Shown: one piece after another, positions 33,592 through 43,400 of the stretch
Layout: each line of letters starts with the position of its first letter
How positions within the stretch are numbered: position 1 is the first letter of the stretch
Assembly (NCBI GenBank): GCA_965230245.1
Contig: OZ246000.1
Location: 1,674,001 to 1,738,000, forward strand
DNA: 64,000 nucleotides
Origin: JAGNKE01 sp965230245
GTDB taxonomy: Bacteria; Pseudomonadota; Alphaproteobacteria; Micavibrionales; Micavibrionaceae
Direction: 5' to 3'
Translations under genes and position numbers: made by a program
The notes under the pieces: generated by a model
What the model saw: the letters and a program-made list of their open reading frames with translations, nothing else
Database searches by the model: none
Told to the model about the DNA's origin: nothing

Positions 33592-34560
33592 CTAATCAAG
33601 CTTCTTAAAAAAAGCCCATATCTCTTCGGTAGAATCAAACGCCTGTGAGGGTGAATCTCCGAAACGACTGCCAGCTTGTCCGCCATGCCATGCGTGCCCG
33701 CCGTCCTCGGCTATCATGATAATGACCTCCTTGCCGACAGGGCAGCTATACGTATAGAGCGTAACATTTTTCTTCGGCGAGGATTTAACCGGATCGGCCT
33801 TACATCCGTTCGCCTTAGCCCAATAGGTTCCCTGATACGTCACGGGTTTAAGCGGCGTGCCGTCCCACGCGCTTTTGAATTTTCCGCCTGTCTGCCCTCC
33901 ATCAATTGGAATGGATTTATCCAGCGCACCGTTAATAATAAGAGCTGCGACGCCGTTTTTCGGTTGGGCCTCGTCTCCGAACAAGCCGCTGACGACAGGC
34001 GCAATGCCGCGTATCTTATGTGATAACTCCCGCCCGATCCTATGCGTAATCATGCCGCCGTTAGACATGCCCGTAACAAATACACGACGCGCATCGACGG
34101 GATAATTTTTGACCATTTTATCGATAACCGCGCTCACAAAGCCGACATCATCGGCGTTGTTCTTCATGGCATAGCCGCAGCAGTGCTCCGCATTCCATGT
34201 CAGAAGCTTGTCGTCCCGACGCCCTGAACCTTCGGCATAAACCACGATGAACCCTTCGCGGTCCGCCACATCGGAAAATCCTGACATGCGAATGGCATTC
34301 GTGCCATTACCGCCGCCGCCGTGCATCACAAAAAGTAGGGGAACCTTTGTCTTGGATGTAGAAACCTTTTCCGGAACATGCAGAATATATCTGCGCTCCT
34401 TATCACCCACCTGAATACTTTGCTTGTCGGGATCGCCCCGGCCGTCCTTATCACGTTTGAAAAAAGCCTGTGACGGCGAAGAAACAAGAACAAAAAAACT
34501 AAAAAATAAAACAATAAAAAATGCTCGGCTAAAAACGTTAGACACCGTATTCTCTCTCAA
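33592..34560 (-). CDS. Exported PHB depolymerase/LpqC-type esterase
   Basis: 322 residues. Signal peptide (SRAFFIVLFFSFFVLVSSPSQA), then an alpha/beta hydrolase of the PHB depolymerase/LpqC type. The opening strand is RRYILHVPEKV, the oxyanion region is VMHGGGGNGTNA and the nucleophile Ser is in VFVTGMSNGGMITH. Asp is in INGALDKSIPIDGG and His in AEDGGHAWHGG. It acts in the periplasm or outside the cell on polyester or feruloyl-type esters. ATG start. The His-rich protein gene downstream is a partial paralogue. Confidence 0.9.
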   Translation of the reverse strand: MRENTVSNVFSRAFFIVLFFSFFVLVSSPSQAFFKRDKDGRGDPDKQSIQVGDKERRYILHVPEKVSTSKTKVPLLFVMHGGGGNGTNAIRMSGFSDVADREGFIVVYAEGSGRRDDKLLTWNAEHCCGYAMKNNADDVGFVSAVIDKMVKNYPVDARRVFVTGMSNGGMITHRIGRELSHKIRGIAPVVSGLFGDEAQPKNGVAALIINGALDKSIPIDGGQTGGKFKSAWDGTPLKPVTYQGTYWAKANGCKADPVKSSPKKNVTLYTYSCPVGKEVIIMIAEDGGHAWHGGQAGSRFGDSPSQAFDSTEEIWAFFKKLD

Positions 34561-34617
34561 TCAGTAAATCAAACTACTGATTAATACGCCAAAAACACGG
34601 CTTCCCTTCGATTTTTT

Positions 34618-35724
34618 TTAGAGTGCTTCGAGCGGACCAAGGGCTTTAAGAACTTCGGCATAGCTGAAAATAGCGCCTGCCTGCGCTTCCGCAAACTGCG
34701 TCTGAAGCCGCAAAACCTTGAGCTCTGCCTCCAGAAGCGAGGCCTTATCCGTCAGCCCGCGTTGATAATCCTCTCGGACTGTGTTTAGAGATAACTCTAG
34801 ATCCGAAGCATTTTTTATAGAGTTATTATAGGTATTTACAGAGCTAACATAATCCTTAATCGCAAAAAATAAGACGGCTTCCGCTTCGTCAACCCTGCTC
34901 TTATAGGCTTGGCTGACAGAAGCCAAAAGCTCCGACCCTGCCGTCAATTTTTCGAGCGGGAAGTCAAGACCTTCGGGCTTGTTCTCGGGTATAGAAAGCG
35001 CGCCTGTGTCACTGATTTGAATATTATAATGCTCCAGCAAGTTTCGATCGGGCCAGACAGTCTCAACACGCGCGGCAAAATATTCATCCAGATCCGTCGC
35101 TTCTTTGAAAGCTGCCGCCACATTCGGAACATTCTCAAGTTGCTTGATTTTAGTTCGCGTTAAAAGAATTTCGATATCAGGTAGGGAAGGTTGTACCCCG
35201 TCGTAGGGAAATAAAACATCCTGAACTGATGATCCTTCATCACCCAAATAGACCGAGAGATCCTTAATTGCTTCGTTTAGGGTTTCTTCTTCGCTTCTGA
35301 GCTGACGACTTGTGCTCTCGTAAGCCTCGCGCATATTCGCTGTAATATCCGGTGACAAAAGTCCTGCACTGGCTCTGCCTCTGTACAGTGTAACAAGCTC
35401 GCTCTCCATTGCGCGCATCGTTTGATACTTCTGAACCAGTATGTAAGAGCGGCGAAAAGTTGTCACATCCGAAATCACCGCTGTCTTAGTTGCCAAGCGG
35501 GTAGAGGAATCCTGTTGTTTCAAACGCCCTAAAATAACGTTTGTTAGCGGGTCTTCATAGCCCGACCACCACACGCGCCCCGCCGCGATCGTTTCGGATA
35601 AATATTGTCCTGCCGTATCAATGCTTTGTTCAAGCTTTATAACAGATTGTTCAATAGTCTGGTTACAGCCTGTTAACAATACAAAAACAAAGATAAGAAG
35701 GGTTTTAGACGTCACCTTCATCAT
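34618..35724 (-). CDS. TolC-like outer-membrane efflux lipoprotein (solitary)
   Basis: 368 residues. Lipoprotein signal VFVLLTGC with the lipidated Cys at 20. It is helical throughout, with two TolC-like coiled-coil segments. The second (YKSRVDEAEAVLFFAIKDYV, then YQRGLTDKASLLEAELKVL) fits the OMF repeat. It is shorter than usual OMF proteins (about 450), so one barrel strand pair may be reduced. No pump genes adjoin; it is divergent from a TetR regulator that may control it. The RND pump at 40453 has its own outer-membrane protein. Confidence 0.72.
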   Translation of the reverse strand: MMKVTSKTLLIFVFVLLTGCNQTIEQSVIKLEQSIDTAGQYLSETIAAGRVWWSGYEDPLTNVILGRLKQQDSSTRLATKTAVISDVTTFRRSYILVQKYQTMRAMESELVTLYRGRASAGLLSPDITANMREAYESTSRQLRSEEETLNEAIKDLSVYLGDEGSSVQDVLFPYDGVQPSLPDIEILLTRTKIKQLENVPNVAAAFKEATDLDEYFAARVETVWPDRNLLEHYNIQISDTGALSIPENKPEGLDFPLEKLTAGSELLASVSQAYKSRVDEAEAVLFFAIKDYVSSVNTYNNSIKNASDLELSLNTVREDYQRGLTDKASLLEAELKVLRLQTQFAEAQAGAIFSYAEVLKALGPLEAL

Positions 35725-35766
35725 GCCTCAAACACAGTTATGTATGGTTGAAAACGTTATACTATG

Positions 35767-35814
35767 ATTATCTAAAGAATAAAAGAATCACTTTAAAACA
35801 GTCTTTTAGATAAT
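35767..35814. promoter_or_regulatory. Long inverted repeat between TolC-like and TetR genes
   Basis: ATTATCTAAA (35767-35776) and TTTAGATAAT (35805-35814) are perfect inverted copies 28 nt apart, followed by a run of eight T. Lying in the divergent promoter region, it may be the operator for the TetR protein, or an RNA hairpin. The sequence does not decide. Confidence 0.4.
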
Positions 35815-35897
35815 TTTTTTTACATCTTACATTCGGGCACGGAATTGGTTAAACTTAAACACTAAGGGTAGTTTGATGAGGGATACATTTTTTTCGT

Positions 35898-36542
35898 ATG
35901 CGTAATGCCAGCACCAATCCAAAAAGCACGAATACGCCGGGGCGTCCGAAGGACGAATCCAAGCGCAAGGCCATCCTGAAGGCCGCCATGAGCCTGTTTA
36001 TGTCGGAAGGCGTGACAAGGACGACCATGGATGCCATCGCATCAAAGGCAAGTGTCTCGAAAATTACCGTCTACAATCATTTCGGGAACAAGGACGAGCT
36101 TTTTCTGACTGTCGTGCGCGAGAAATGCGATGGGCACGTCGGACAACATATTTTCGAGGGCTTAACGGGCGAAAGACCTGAAACCGAACTTCTCAAGATT
36201 GCCCAGTGTTTCATATCAATGATTCAGGCAGAGGACTCGCTGGCCCTCTACCGCGTTATTCTGGCCGAAGCCAAGGACAATTCTGAAATCAACACACTTT
36301 TTTACGAGCAAGGCCCTCAAAAGCTGATCGAGCGTTTTGGGGATTACCTCGAACTTGTCGAAAAAAATGACAGATATTCCTTTAAAGACAGGCGAAAGGC
36401 CTCCTACCAGTTCTTCTCACTCTTTAAGGGAGAGTTGCACATCCAGAGCCTCTTGAATATAGGCCCGCCTCCTGGGCAAAACGAACTCGACCAACTGGCA
36501 CGAGATAGCGTCGATTTTTTCCTAAAAGCTTACAAGGCCTAG
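35898..36542 (+). CDS. TetR/AcrR-family transcriptional repressor
   Basis: 214 residues. The N-terminal helix-turn-helix spans about residues 23-70: KAILKAAMSLFMSEGVTRTT, MDAIASKASVSKITVYNHFGNKDELF, a strong TetR signature. The C-terminal ligand domain resembles the AcrR type (SLALYRVILAEAKDN). It is divergent from the TolC-like lipoprotein gene and probably represses it and itself. ATG at 35898. The gap to the convergent SulP gene is 26 nt. Confidence 0.92.
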   Translation: MRNASTNPKSTNTPGRPKDESKRKAILKAAMSLFMSEGVTRTTMDAIASKASVSKITVYNHFGNKDELFLTVVREKCDGHVGQHIFEGLTGERPETELLKIAQCFISMIQAEDSLALYRVILAEAKDNSEINTLFYEQGPQKLIERFGDYLELVEKNDRYSFKDRRKASYQFFSLFKGELHIQSLLNIGPPPGQNELDQLARDSVDFFLKAYKA

Positions 36543-36568
36543 AAAGCGAAGCCTCTGAGTATCAATCT

Positions 36569-37912
36569 CTAGCGTTCGTCAATCACACCTTCCGTTTGCT
36601 GAACGGCAATCAGATCAACAACAGGGCGGTTTTTAAGCAGAGTTCGGTTCAGCCCGAAAAACAGAAGCGTAAACCCGATAACGGCCGTATTCAAATCAAA
36701 TAAACAGGTAATCAGGATCGTACCAAACACAAACCCCATTTCTTCATGCGTGACGCGTCCCGCAGCCTGCTGAGCTTTCCCTATAAACTGGCTGGCATAA
36801 ATCTTCCACGGCTGCCAGTCGAAGACATCGTATCCGACCTTAAACAAAATGCCGCAGAAAACAGACGCGGGAATATAGGAAAATAGATCCTTGAGCAGGA
36901 TCAACTCGATCATCACAAAAACACCGACGCAAATACCCGCAAGCCGCATCGTCGCATTTTCCTTGATCATCAATACGGATCGAATCGTAGCTTGCGCACC
37001 CGGAATCCCGCCGACCAGCGATGCAAACCCATTCGCAACGCCTTGTGCCACAAGTTCTTTGTTCTGCTTTGTTGCCTCGTTCGTCATGCGGTCAATCACA
37101 AGAGAAGTCAGCAATGTATCCAGATAACAAAGCATGGCAAGCTGAAACGCAAAGGGCAGAGCCAGCATCAGGTCACTTGTTGTAAAACCCAAAGGTATCT
37201 GTGCAGATATGACACGACTGAAATCCGAAAAACTCGCGATATCACTATTCAGTGACGTGTATTCAACCGGCAGGTTCAAGACCTGCGCGACGACGCTGAC
37301 AAGGATAATCGCAACAAGCGTACCCGGAAAATAAAGAGTCAGTTTCGGCGAGATTTTCTTAAGAAACACAGGCGTTGCGAATATCACCGCAACAGTCACA
37401 ACAACCAGCACCACATTCCAGAGCAGATCACCGTCCAGCGCCTCTTTACCGTTCAGCCCGAACAGAACATTCGTCTGCCCGATCCAGATCAATAGCGCAA
37501 TCCCGCTCATAAAACCTGAAATGACGACATTTGGAATCAGCGTGATAAAGCGCCCCAGCCGCAAAACCCCCGCGACAATAAGCAGTAATGCCATAAGCAG
37601 AAAAACCAGCGTAATAAACTGGTCCTGGCTCAGCGCGGCGTCATATTCACTGACGGAGAACGCGACAACAACGGCCGTAATCGCGCTCATCGGAGCCGTC
37701 GGACCGGAACACTGTATGCGTGTACCGCCCAGCACTGACGTGATGATGGCAATGATGCCTGCGGAAATCATCCCCGCAAAAGCGCCGCGACCCGACAAAA
37801 TACCGAGCGAAGCCCCCAGACTGATGGCCACAAAACTCACGGCCAGCCCGACAACAATATTCGGAACGGCAGATTTAAGAAGTGAAGGAGTCGTGCGTTG
37901 GATTTCTTGCAT
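36569..37912 (-). CDS. SulP-family anion transporter without STAS domain
   Basis: 447 residues with about 12 membrane helices. The SulP signature GGTRIQCSGPTAPMSAITAVV is near residues 62-82, followed by GFMSGIALLIWIGQ and GGIPGAQATIRSVLMIKENA. The C-terminal STAS domain usual in the family (length 500-600) is missing; the chain ends shortly after the last helix. It probably carries bicarbonate, sulfate or an organic anion, and the substrate cannot be told. Confidence 0.88.
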   Translation of the reverse strand: MQEIQRTTPSLLKSAVPNIVVGLAVSFVAISLGASLGILSGRGAFAGMISAGIIAIITSVLGGTRIQCSGPTAPMSAITAVVVAFSVSEYDAALSQDQFITLVFLLMALLLIVAGVLRLGRFITLIPNVVISGFMSGIALLIWIGQTNVLFGLNGKEALDGDLLWNVVLVVVTVAVIFATPVFLKKISPKLTLYFPGTLVAIILVSVVAQVLNLPVEYTSLNSDIASFSDFSRVISAQIPLGFTTSDLMLALPFAFQLAMLCYLDTLLTSLVIDRMTNEATKQNKELVAQGVANGFASLVGGIPGAQATIRSVLMIKENATMRLAGICVGVFVMIELILLKDLFSYIPASVFCGILFKVGYDVFDWQPWKIYASQFIGKAQQAAGRVTHEEMGFVFGTILITCLFDLNTAVIGFTLLFFGLNRTLLKNRPVVDLIAVQQTEGVIDER

Positions 37913-37987
37913 AACTCTTTGGCTTATAGACCTGCTTTTCTAAAAAGTCCAAAGCAAATATGCCTAATTTTCAAAAGTGGTTTATTT

Positions 37988-38689
37988 TTAACCTTCGGAT
38001 TTGGCCAAAAGCCCCTCGATATCTTTCTTAATATCATCTGACATCGGTTTGACCTGAGATCCGTAGCTTCTGAAAAGCTGGCCGTCACGGCCAATTAGGA
38101 ATTTGTGAAAATTCCACTTCGGGCTGGAGAAGAAAAAGCCACCCTTGCGCTGCTTGGCCGCCCAGACAAAAAACGGATGCGCATCATCCCCTTTAACACT
38201 GTACTTTGAGGTCATCGGAAACGTAACGGAGTATGTATCTTGGACAAACTGTTTGACCTCTTCTTCCGTGCCGGGTTCCTGCCCACCAAAATCATTACAC
38301 GGCACGCCGATAATCACAAAACCTTGCTCACTATAGTTCTCATAAAGCTCTTGTAAGCCTTTATACTGATTGGTAAATCCGCACTGAGATGCTGTATTCA
38401 CAATCATCATGACCTTGCCAGCAAAATCAGATAGAGGCATATCTTTCCCGTCAATGGATTTAAAAGAAAACTGATAGGCTCCTGCCTTGGTCATTGTCGG
38501 CTCCTCTACTGCGGGAAAGCTTTGTGCAAAAGGCTCCTCTTGTGTTTGTTCACCTGCCTCTTGCGTCAGTTCCTGAGTGGCATCCGTTGCTAAGGAATGC
38601 TGATCGTTCGCCTCTTGAGCGCTCACGGCGACATATGTGCCCGCTCCGGACAGAGCCATGACTAAAAATAATAAGTATCTCTTCTTCAT
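37988..38689 (-). CDS. Exported glutathione peroxidase family protein
   Basis: 233 residues. The N-terminal signal peptide (YLLFLVMALSGAGTYVAVSAQ) is followed by an acidic Gln/Glu/Thr linker to about residue 65, then a full GPx domain. The peroxidatic Cys is in NTASQCGFTNQY, Gln and resolving-loop residues are in GVPCNDFGGQEPG, and Trp/Asn in SPKWNFHKFLI. Cys-type enzymes usually use thioredoxin. Most GPx are cytoplasmic and about 160 residues; this one should detoxify peroxides in the periplasm. ATG start. Confidence 0.92.
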   Translation of the reverse strand: MKKRYLLFLVMALSGAGTYVAVSAQEANDQHSLATDATQELTQEAGEQTQEEPFAQSFPAVEEPTMTKAGAYQFSFKSIDGKDMPLSDFAGKVMMIVNTASQCGFTNQYKGLQELYENYSEQGFVIIGVPCNDFGGQEPGTEEEVKQFVQDTYSVTFPMTSKYSVKGDDAHPFFVWAAKQRKGGFFFSSPKWNFHKFLIGRDGQLFRSYGSQVKPMSDDIKKDIEGLLAKSEG

Positions 38690-38761
38690 AACAATCCCTA
38701 AACTTAAAAGCGAGAGAGCGCAAAACCTGCACGGATTAACTACAAACTAGCAATCTTCACT

Positions 38762-38938
38762 ATGAAACACACGCAAATTAAGAACAAAAGCGACTTGCCT
38801 GAAAAAACCTGCGCAACCTGCGGTCTTCCTTTTAAATGGCGCAAGAAATGGGAAAAAGTCTGGGACGAGGTAAAATATTGCTCGGAGCGCTGCCGCAGAA
38901 ACAAAAACCGCAATAAAAAAACGGATGAAAAAACTTAA
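38762..38938 (+). CDS. DUF2256 small zinc-ribbon-like protein
   Basis: 58 residues, ATG at 38762. It matches DUF2256 along the middle: LPEKTCATCGLPFKWRKKW, then VWDEVKYCSERCRRNKN. The two Cys pairs (CxxC and CSERC) suggest a bound zinc. The Lys/Asn tail is disordered. Function unknown. No strong ribosome site is visible. Its TAA overlaps the TAA of the convergent methyltransferase gene (TTAA at 38935-38938). Confidence 0.85.
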   Translation: MKHTQIKNKSDLPEKTCATCGLPFKWRKKWEKVWDEVKYCSERCRRNKNRNKKTDEKT

Positions 38939-40380
38939 GCCTTCAAACACCAGAACTGATACATGCCACGAAACGTATCAGGGTGTTTCTCCTCGAACGT
39001 GGCCCAGTTCTTCAAATCCTTTAGGCCTTTGTCATTCGGGAACATACGAACATAGCTTTGCACTGTCTGAAAGTTATGCAGATCAAAACCGTCAAACTGC
39101 AGCCCCAGTTCATCCATCGCGTCTATCAGCTTGGGAATGGTAAAGCGGTTCTCCTTAACGTGGAACAATAAATCACGGCAGCTCGAGGTACTGTAAAAAT
39201 CGCGTCTGCCGGCAACGCCGCGAGCAGGGTTACTCGCTGGTAGCGCATATATATCGGCGCGGGCACGGCGAATACCCTCATGTGTCGGTTCATATCCTTT
39301 TTCGGCAATCAATGCACGCGCAGCGACAACATCTTGCCGTCCGGCCTCACTATAAAGTCCGATATGCATTTTGCCGCCGTCTTTAAGTTTTAGCAGAAGA
39401 CATGCCCAACCCTTCACCGGATCATCCATGTGATGCAAAACGCCCGAGCATTCAATTACATCAAACGTCTGATCCAGGCCGCCAAGATCAAGAATATCGG
39501 CATGCAGGAATGTGATATTGGTCAATTCAAGCTCTTTGGCTTTCTTCTTGGCATAGGTCAGGCTGGCACGGCTCAAATCAATGGCTGTGATCTCAGCAGT
39601 GGGATAGCGAAGAGCCGTCGCACAAAGCCCGTATCCTGTGCCGCATCCTGCCACCAGATGATCATGCGATTTATTCGCCGTAGATTTAGGCGCGGCATGG
39701 ACATGAATGCTTGTCCAGCGCGGGTAGGGGTGCTCTTCGTATTGCGCACGAACCTCTTCGGAAACCTCGTTCTCAACCTTGCTGATACTCTCAATGCTCT
39801 CGTCAATTTCTTCAACGACGGGGTACGCCGTTTCGCAGAAGACATATTCGCTTAAGGCTTCGTATTGTGCCAGCGCATCTTCAAAAGCCTGCAACTTGTA
39901 AACGCCGTCTAGGATATCGCCCTTGATATGAACGAGGGCGGTTTCAAAACGCATATCATGCACGATCAGGCGCTTCATACCCTCCAGCAAAAACGGATCG
40001 GACAAACACTTTAGAAGTCTTTTGTAATGATAGTCCTTGCCTTCGATCAGATACCGCAAGGCCTGCATATCAGGATCACAAAGTAGAACTGAAAACCAAG
40101 CCCGCGATAAATCCTGATAATCCAGCCCCTCGGTTTGAAGTAAGCCGAGGATAAGCTTCTTCAGCTTGAAATGGAATTTACCGAACGAAACGTTCTTAAG
40201 AATCGTACAAAGCCTGATCTTGTAATCATGGTTATCGGGAGCAAGATGAACGGCTTTCGCATAATGTTCCAAGGCCTGCAAAACGCGCCCCTGCTTGAGA
40301 GCGGCGTTCCCATTCATGGCCAAAATCTCCGTTGCCTTTTGCGGCGAAGCGTTGCCCGTGCGTCGATTCTTCTTATTCAT
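38935..40380 (-). CDS. TPR-containing SAM-dependent methyltransferase
   Basis: 481 residues from ATG 40378-40380 (a GTG five codons upstream has no ribosome site). The N-terminal TPR-like helices are NAALKQGRVLQALEHYAKAV and HLAPDNHDYKIRLC. The linker contains EEHPYPRWTS. The class I methyltransferase domain has HLVAGCGTGYGLCATAL (SAM loop), ITAIDLSRASLTYAKKKA and FDVIECSGVLHHMDDP. Substrate unknown; proteins of this layout often act on other proteins or on cell-surface molecules. Confidence 0.87.
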   Translation of the reverse strand: MNKKNRRTGNASPQKATEILAMNGNAALKQGRVLQALEHYAKAVHLAPDNHDYKIRLCTILKNVSFGKFHFKLKKLILGLLQTEGLDYQDLSRAWFSVLLCDPDMQALRYLIEGKDYHYKRLLKCLSDPFLLEGMKRLIVHDMRFETALVHIKGDILDGVYKLQAFEDALAQYEALSEYVFCETAYPVVEEIDESIESISKVENEVSEEVRAQYEEHPYPRWTSIHVHAAPKSTANKSHDHLVAGCGTGYGLCATALRYPTAEITAIDLSRASLTYAKKKAKELELTNITFLHADILDLGGLDQTFDVIECSGVLHHMDDPVKGWACLLLKLKDGGKMHIGLYSEAGRQDVVAARALIAEKGYEPTHEGIRRARADIYALPASNPARGVAGRRDFYSTSSCRDLLFHVKENRFTIPKLIDAMDELGLQFDGFDLHNFQTVQSYVRMFPNDKGLKDLKNWATFEEKHPDTFRGMYQFWCLKA

Positions 40381-40452
40381 AGCTCTTTCATGCACGGAAA
40401 AAAGGGCAAATTCAATCTTTTAAAGTACTGAAAGCCGCATTTGACGTGCTTT

Positions 40453-43400
40453 TTAGGAGGGCAAAGCATCCGCCGCAGGTTTAATAACCCACTTATGGAA
40501 CAGGTTATGAATGTCCTGAACAATCGTAATCAGGCAGGGCACAAGGATAAGGATAACAGTCGTAGAGAACAGAATACCCGTCGCCAGCGAAATCACCATC
40601 GGGATCAGGAACTGCGCCTGCAAGCTCGTTTCCAGCAACATCGGCAATAGCCCCAAAGACGTCGTCATCGTCGTGAGCATGATCGGACGAAAACGTCGCG
40701 CGATCGCTCTCCTGCAGCTCTCAACCGTAGAGCGCCCCTCATCCAGATGCTTGTTGAGGTAGTCGACCAGAACCACACTGTCATTCACCACAACACCCGT
40801 TAGCGCCACCATCCCGAAAAGCGAGATAAACGTAACATCATGCCCCAGAAGAAAATGCCCCCAGATCGCACCGACGACACCGAACGGAATAGCTGTCATA
40901 ATGATAACAGGCTGAACGTAACTGCGAAGCTGCGCCCCGAGCAGAACATAAATCAGCATCAAAGCGATCATCATATTACTTTGCAGACTTTCAAGATCCT
41001 CTCTTTGCTCGCGGCTTTCCCCTTCAAAACTGTATGAAAGGCCATCATAGCGTTCCTGCAATTCAGATAACACGGATTCTCGCAACAACGCCATAACATC
41101 GTTCGGCGTAGTCACCGCATAATCGACATCGCCGGTAACACTAACAATCCGGCGTCCGTTCACGGATTGTATTTGGGAATACCCGCGCTGTTCCCGGATT
41201 GACGCAACGCTTTTGGCCGGAACTTCTCGTCCGTCTGGAAGGCGAAAACGCATATCCTCAAGCGCACCAAGGCTCTCACGCTCCTCTTCGGGATAACGCA
41301 CATAAACAATGACTTCCGAACTGCCTCTTTGGATACGTTGCACTTCGAACCCGAAAAACGCGGCGCGTAACTGTTGCCCCAACTCGGCAGGGGTCAATCC
41401 GACCGCCAATCCTTCATCCGTCAGTTCAAAGACGTATTCCACTTTTCCCGGCTCGTATGTGTCAGCGACTTCCTTGGTGCCCTCTATCGCTTCCAGCCTG
41501 CGCTTCAATTCATCCGCCGCTTCATTGAGGATGGCTTCTTCGGGGTGCGTCAACTCAACCTCGATATCCGCTTCTTCCCCAACAAGCGAGCTTTGCAACT
41601 CAAGCTTTTCGATATTCGGCAAATCCTGTATCCGTTCACGGATCATGGTTTCAATTTCCGCTGCGGAAACATCGCGCAGATCGGAAGATACAAGCTGTAA
41701 TTTAAGCTGCCCGATATTGCTTGCGTTTGATGATCCGCCCGCTGATCCGGGGCCGGCATCGCTGGACGTCTGCCCGATGGTAAGAGCCATGCTCCTGTAT
41801 ACACGCTTGCCTTCGGGCGTAATTTTATCACGGACGTCTGTTGCGGCTTTCTCAATCTCCAGCATAGTCTTTTCCGTGACTTCGAACGGTGTGCCTTCGG
41901 GCATCGTGGCACGGACGATAACTTCGTCGCCCTCGATTTGAGGGAAAAACACAAATCGGATCGTCCCGGACTCGAACATAGCGGCCGTTACCATCGCCAG
42001 ACAGCAGAACAGCGTGAGCGTGGCATACCGCCATTTGATACAGAAGGTTGCAAACGGTAAAAAATAGTTCGAGACAAAATTCTCCAAACCTTGCGTGACT
42101 TTATCGCGAGCGCTCGAAAGTACCCCGCGGCTCCACTTCTTCGGATGCGAGAGGTGGGATGGCAGAATAAAATAGGCCTCTATCAATGAAACAAACAGAA
42201 TGGAAATAACGACAATCGGAATAACCTGAATGATCTGTCCAAGTGTGCCGGTACTGAAAATTAGTGGGGCAAACGCCGCCATAGTCGTTGTAACACCGAT
42301 CGTAACAGGCGCGATAACCTTTTTTACTCCGCGCAAAACCGCGCCATGATCATTCGGATTTCTTGCTTGCTCCTCAAAAATACTTTCCCCCGTAACAATC
42401 GCGTCATCCACCACAATCCCGAGTACGACAATTAACGCGAAAAGCGAAATCATATTGATGCTGTTACCCAGAAAACCAATAATCATAAGACCGCCGAGGA
42501 AGGAGACGGGGATTGCAACGCTCGTCCAGAACGCCAGCTTTAAGTCAAGAAACAGAAGCAGGATCATAAAGACCAGCATGAAACCGAGAATAGAGTTCCG
42601 CATCATCAGATAGATACGATCAAGCAAAACTTCTGTCTGGTCTTGCTGTAATGTAAGTTTAAGACCCCTGGGAAGCTCAACCGTTTCCAGATAATCTTTT
42701 ACTGCGCCTGCCACGGCCAGCGTATCTTCGGTCTCGCTTCGGGAGATATCAATAAACGCCGCGCGCTCCCCGTTAAAACGGCTGATCAAATTCGTTTCAT
42801 CAAACCCATCCGTGACCGAACCGATGTCCCTAATCCGCAAAGACGACCCGTCAGGCAGAGTTTTCAGGACAATGTTTTCAAACTCTTCACCTGTGTAGCG
42901 TTTTTCCTGAACGCGCAGCAGAATATCACCTTGCTTCGACTCAATCGTACCTGCGGGAATGTCGGTCGAAAACGCGGCAACAGCCGCGCCGACATCCTGC
43001 AAACTCATATCGTATTCACGAAGCGCGCTCTCGGGAATATCAACGGAAATCTGATAATCCCGTAACCCGCTGATACTTGTCAGCGCAACGCCGTCGAGTT
43101 GCTGGATTTCCTCTTCAATAGTCTCCGCCCAATATTTGATGATGTGTTCGGAGACCTCGCCGTGAATGGCAAGGGTCATAACCTTTGGCGTATATTTGAT
43201 CTTTCGGATTTGGGGGCGTTCCGCATCTTCTGGCGGGAAGTCGACCAGCGCGTTAACGGATGTTTCTACATCATTATAGACATCGTCCGCATTCGCAAAG
43301 TCTTCAAGCTCGACATAGACAACACCGCTACCTTCGGAGGCCGTAGAGGTAATCCTGTCCACCCCTTCGATCCCGATTAAGGCTTCTTCAACACGGTTGG

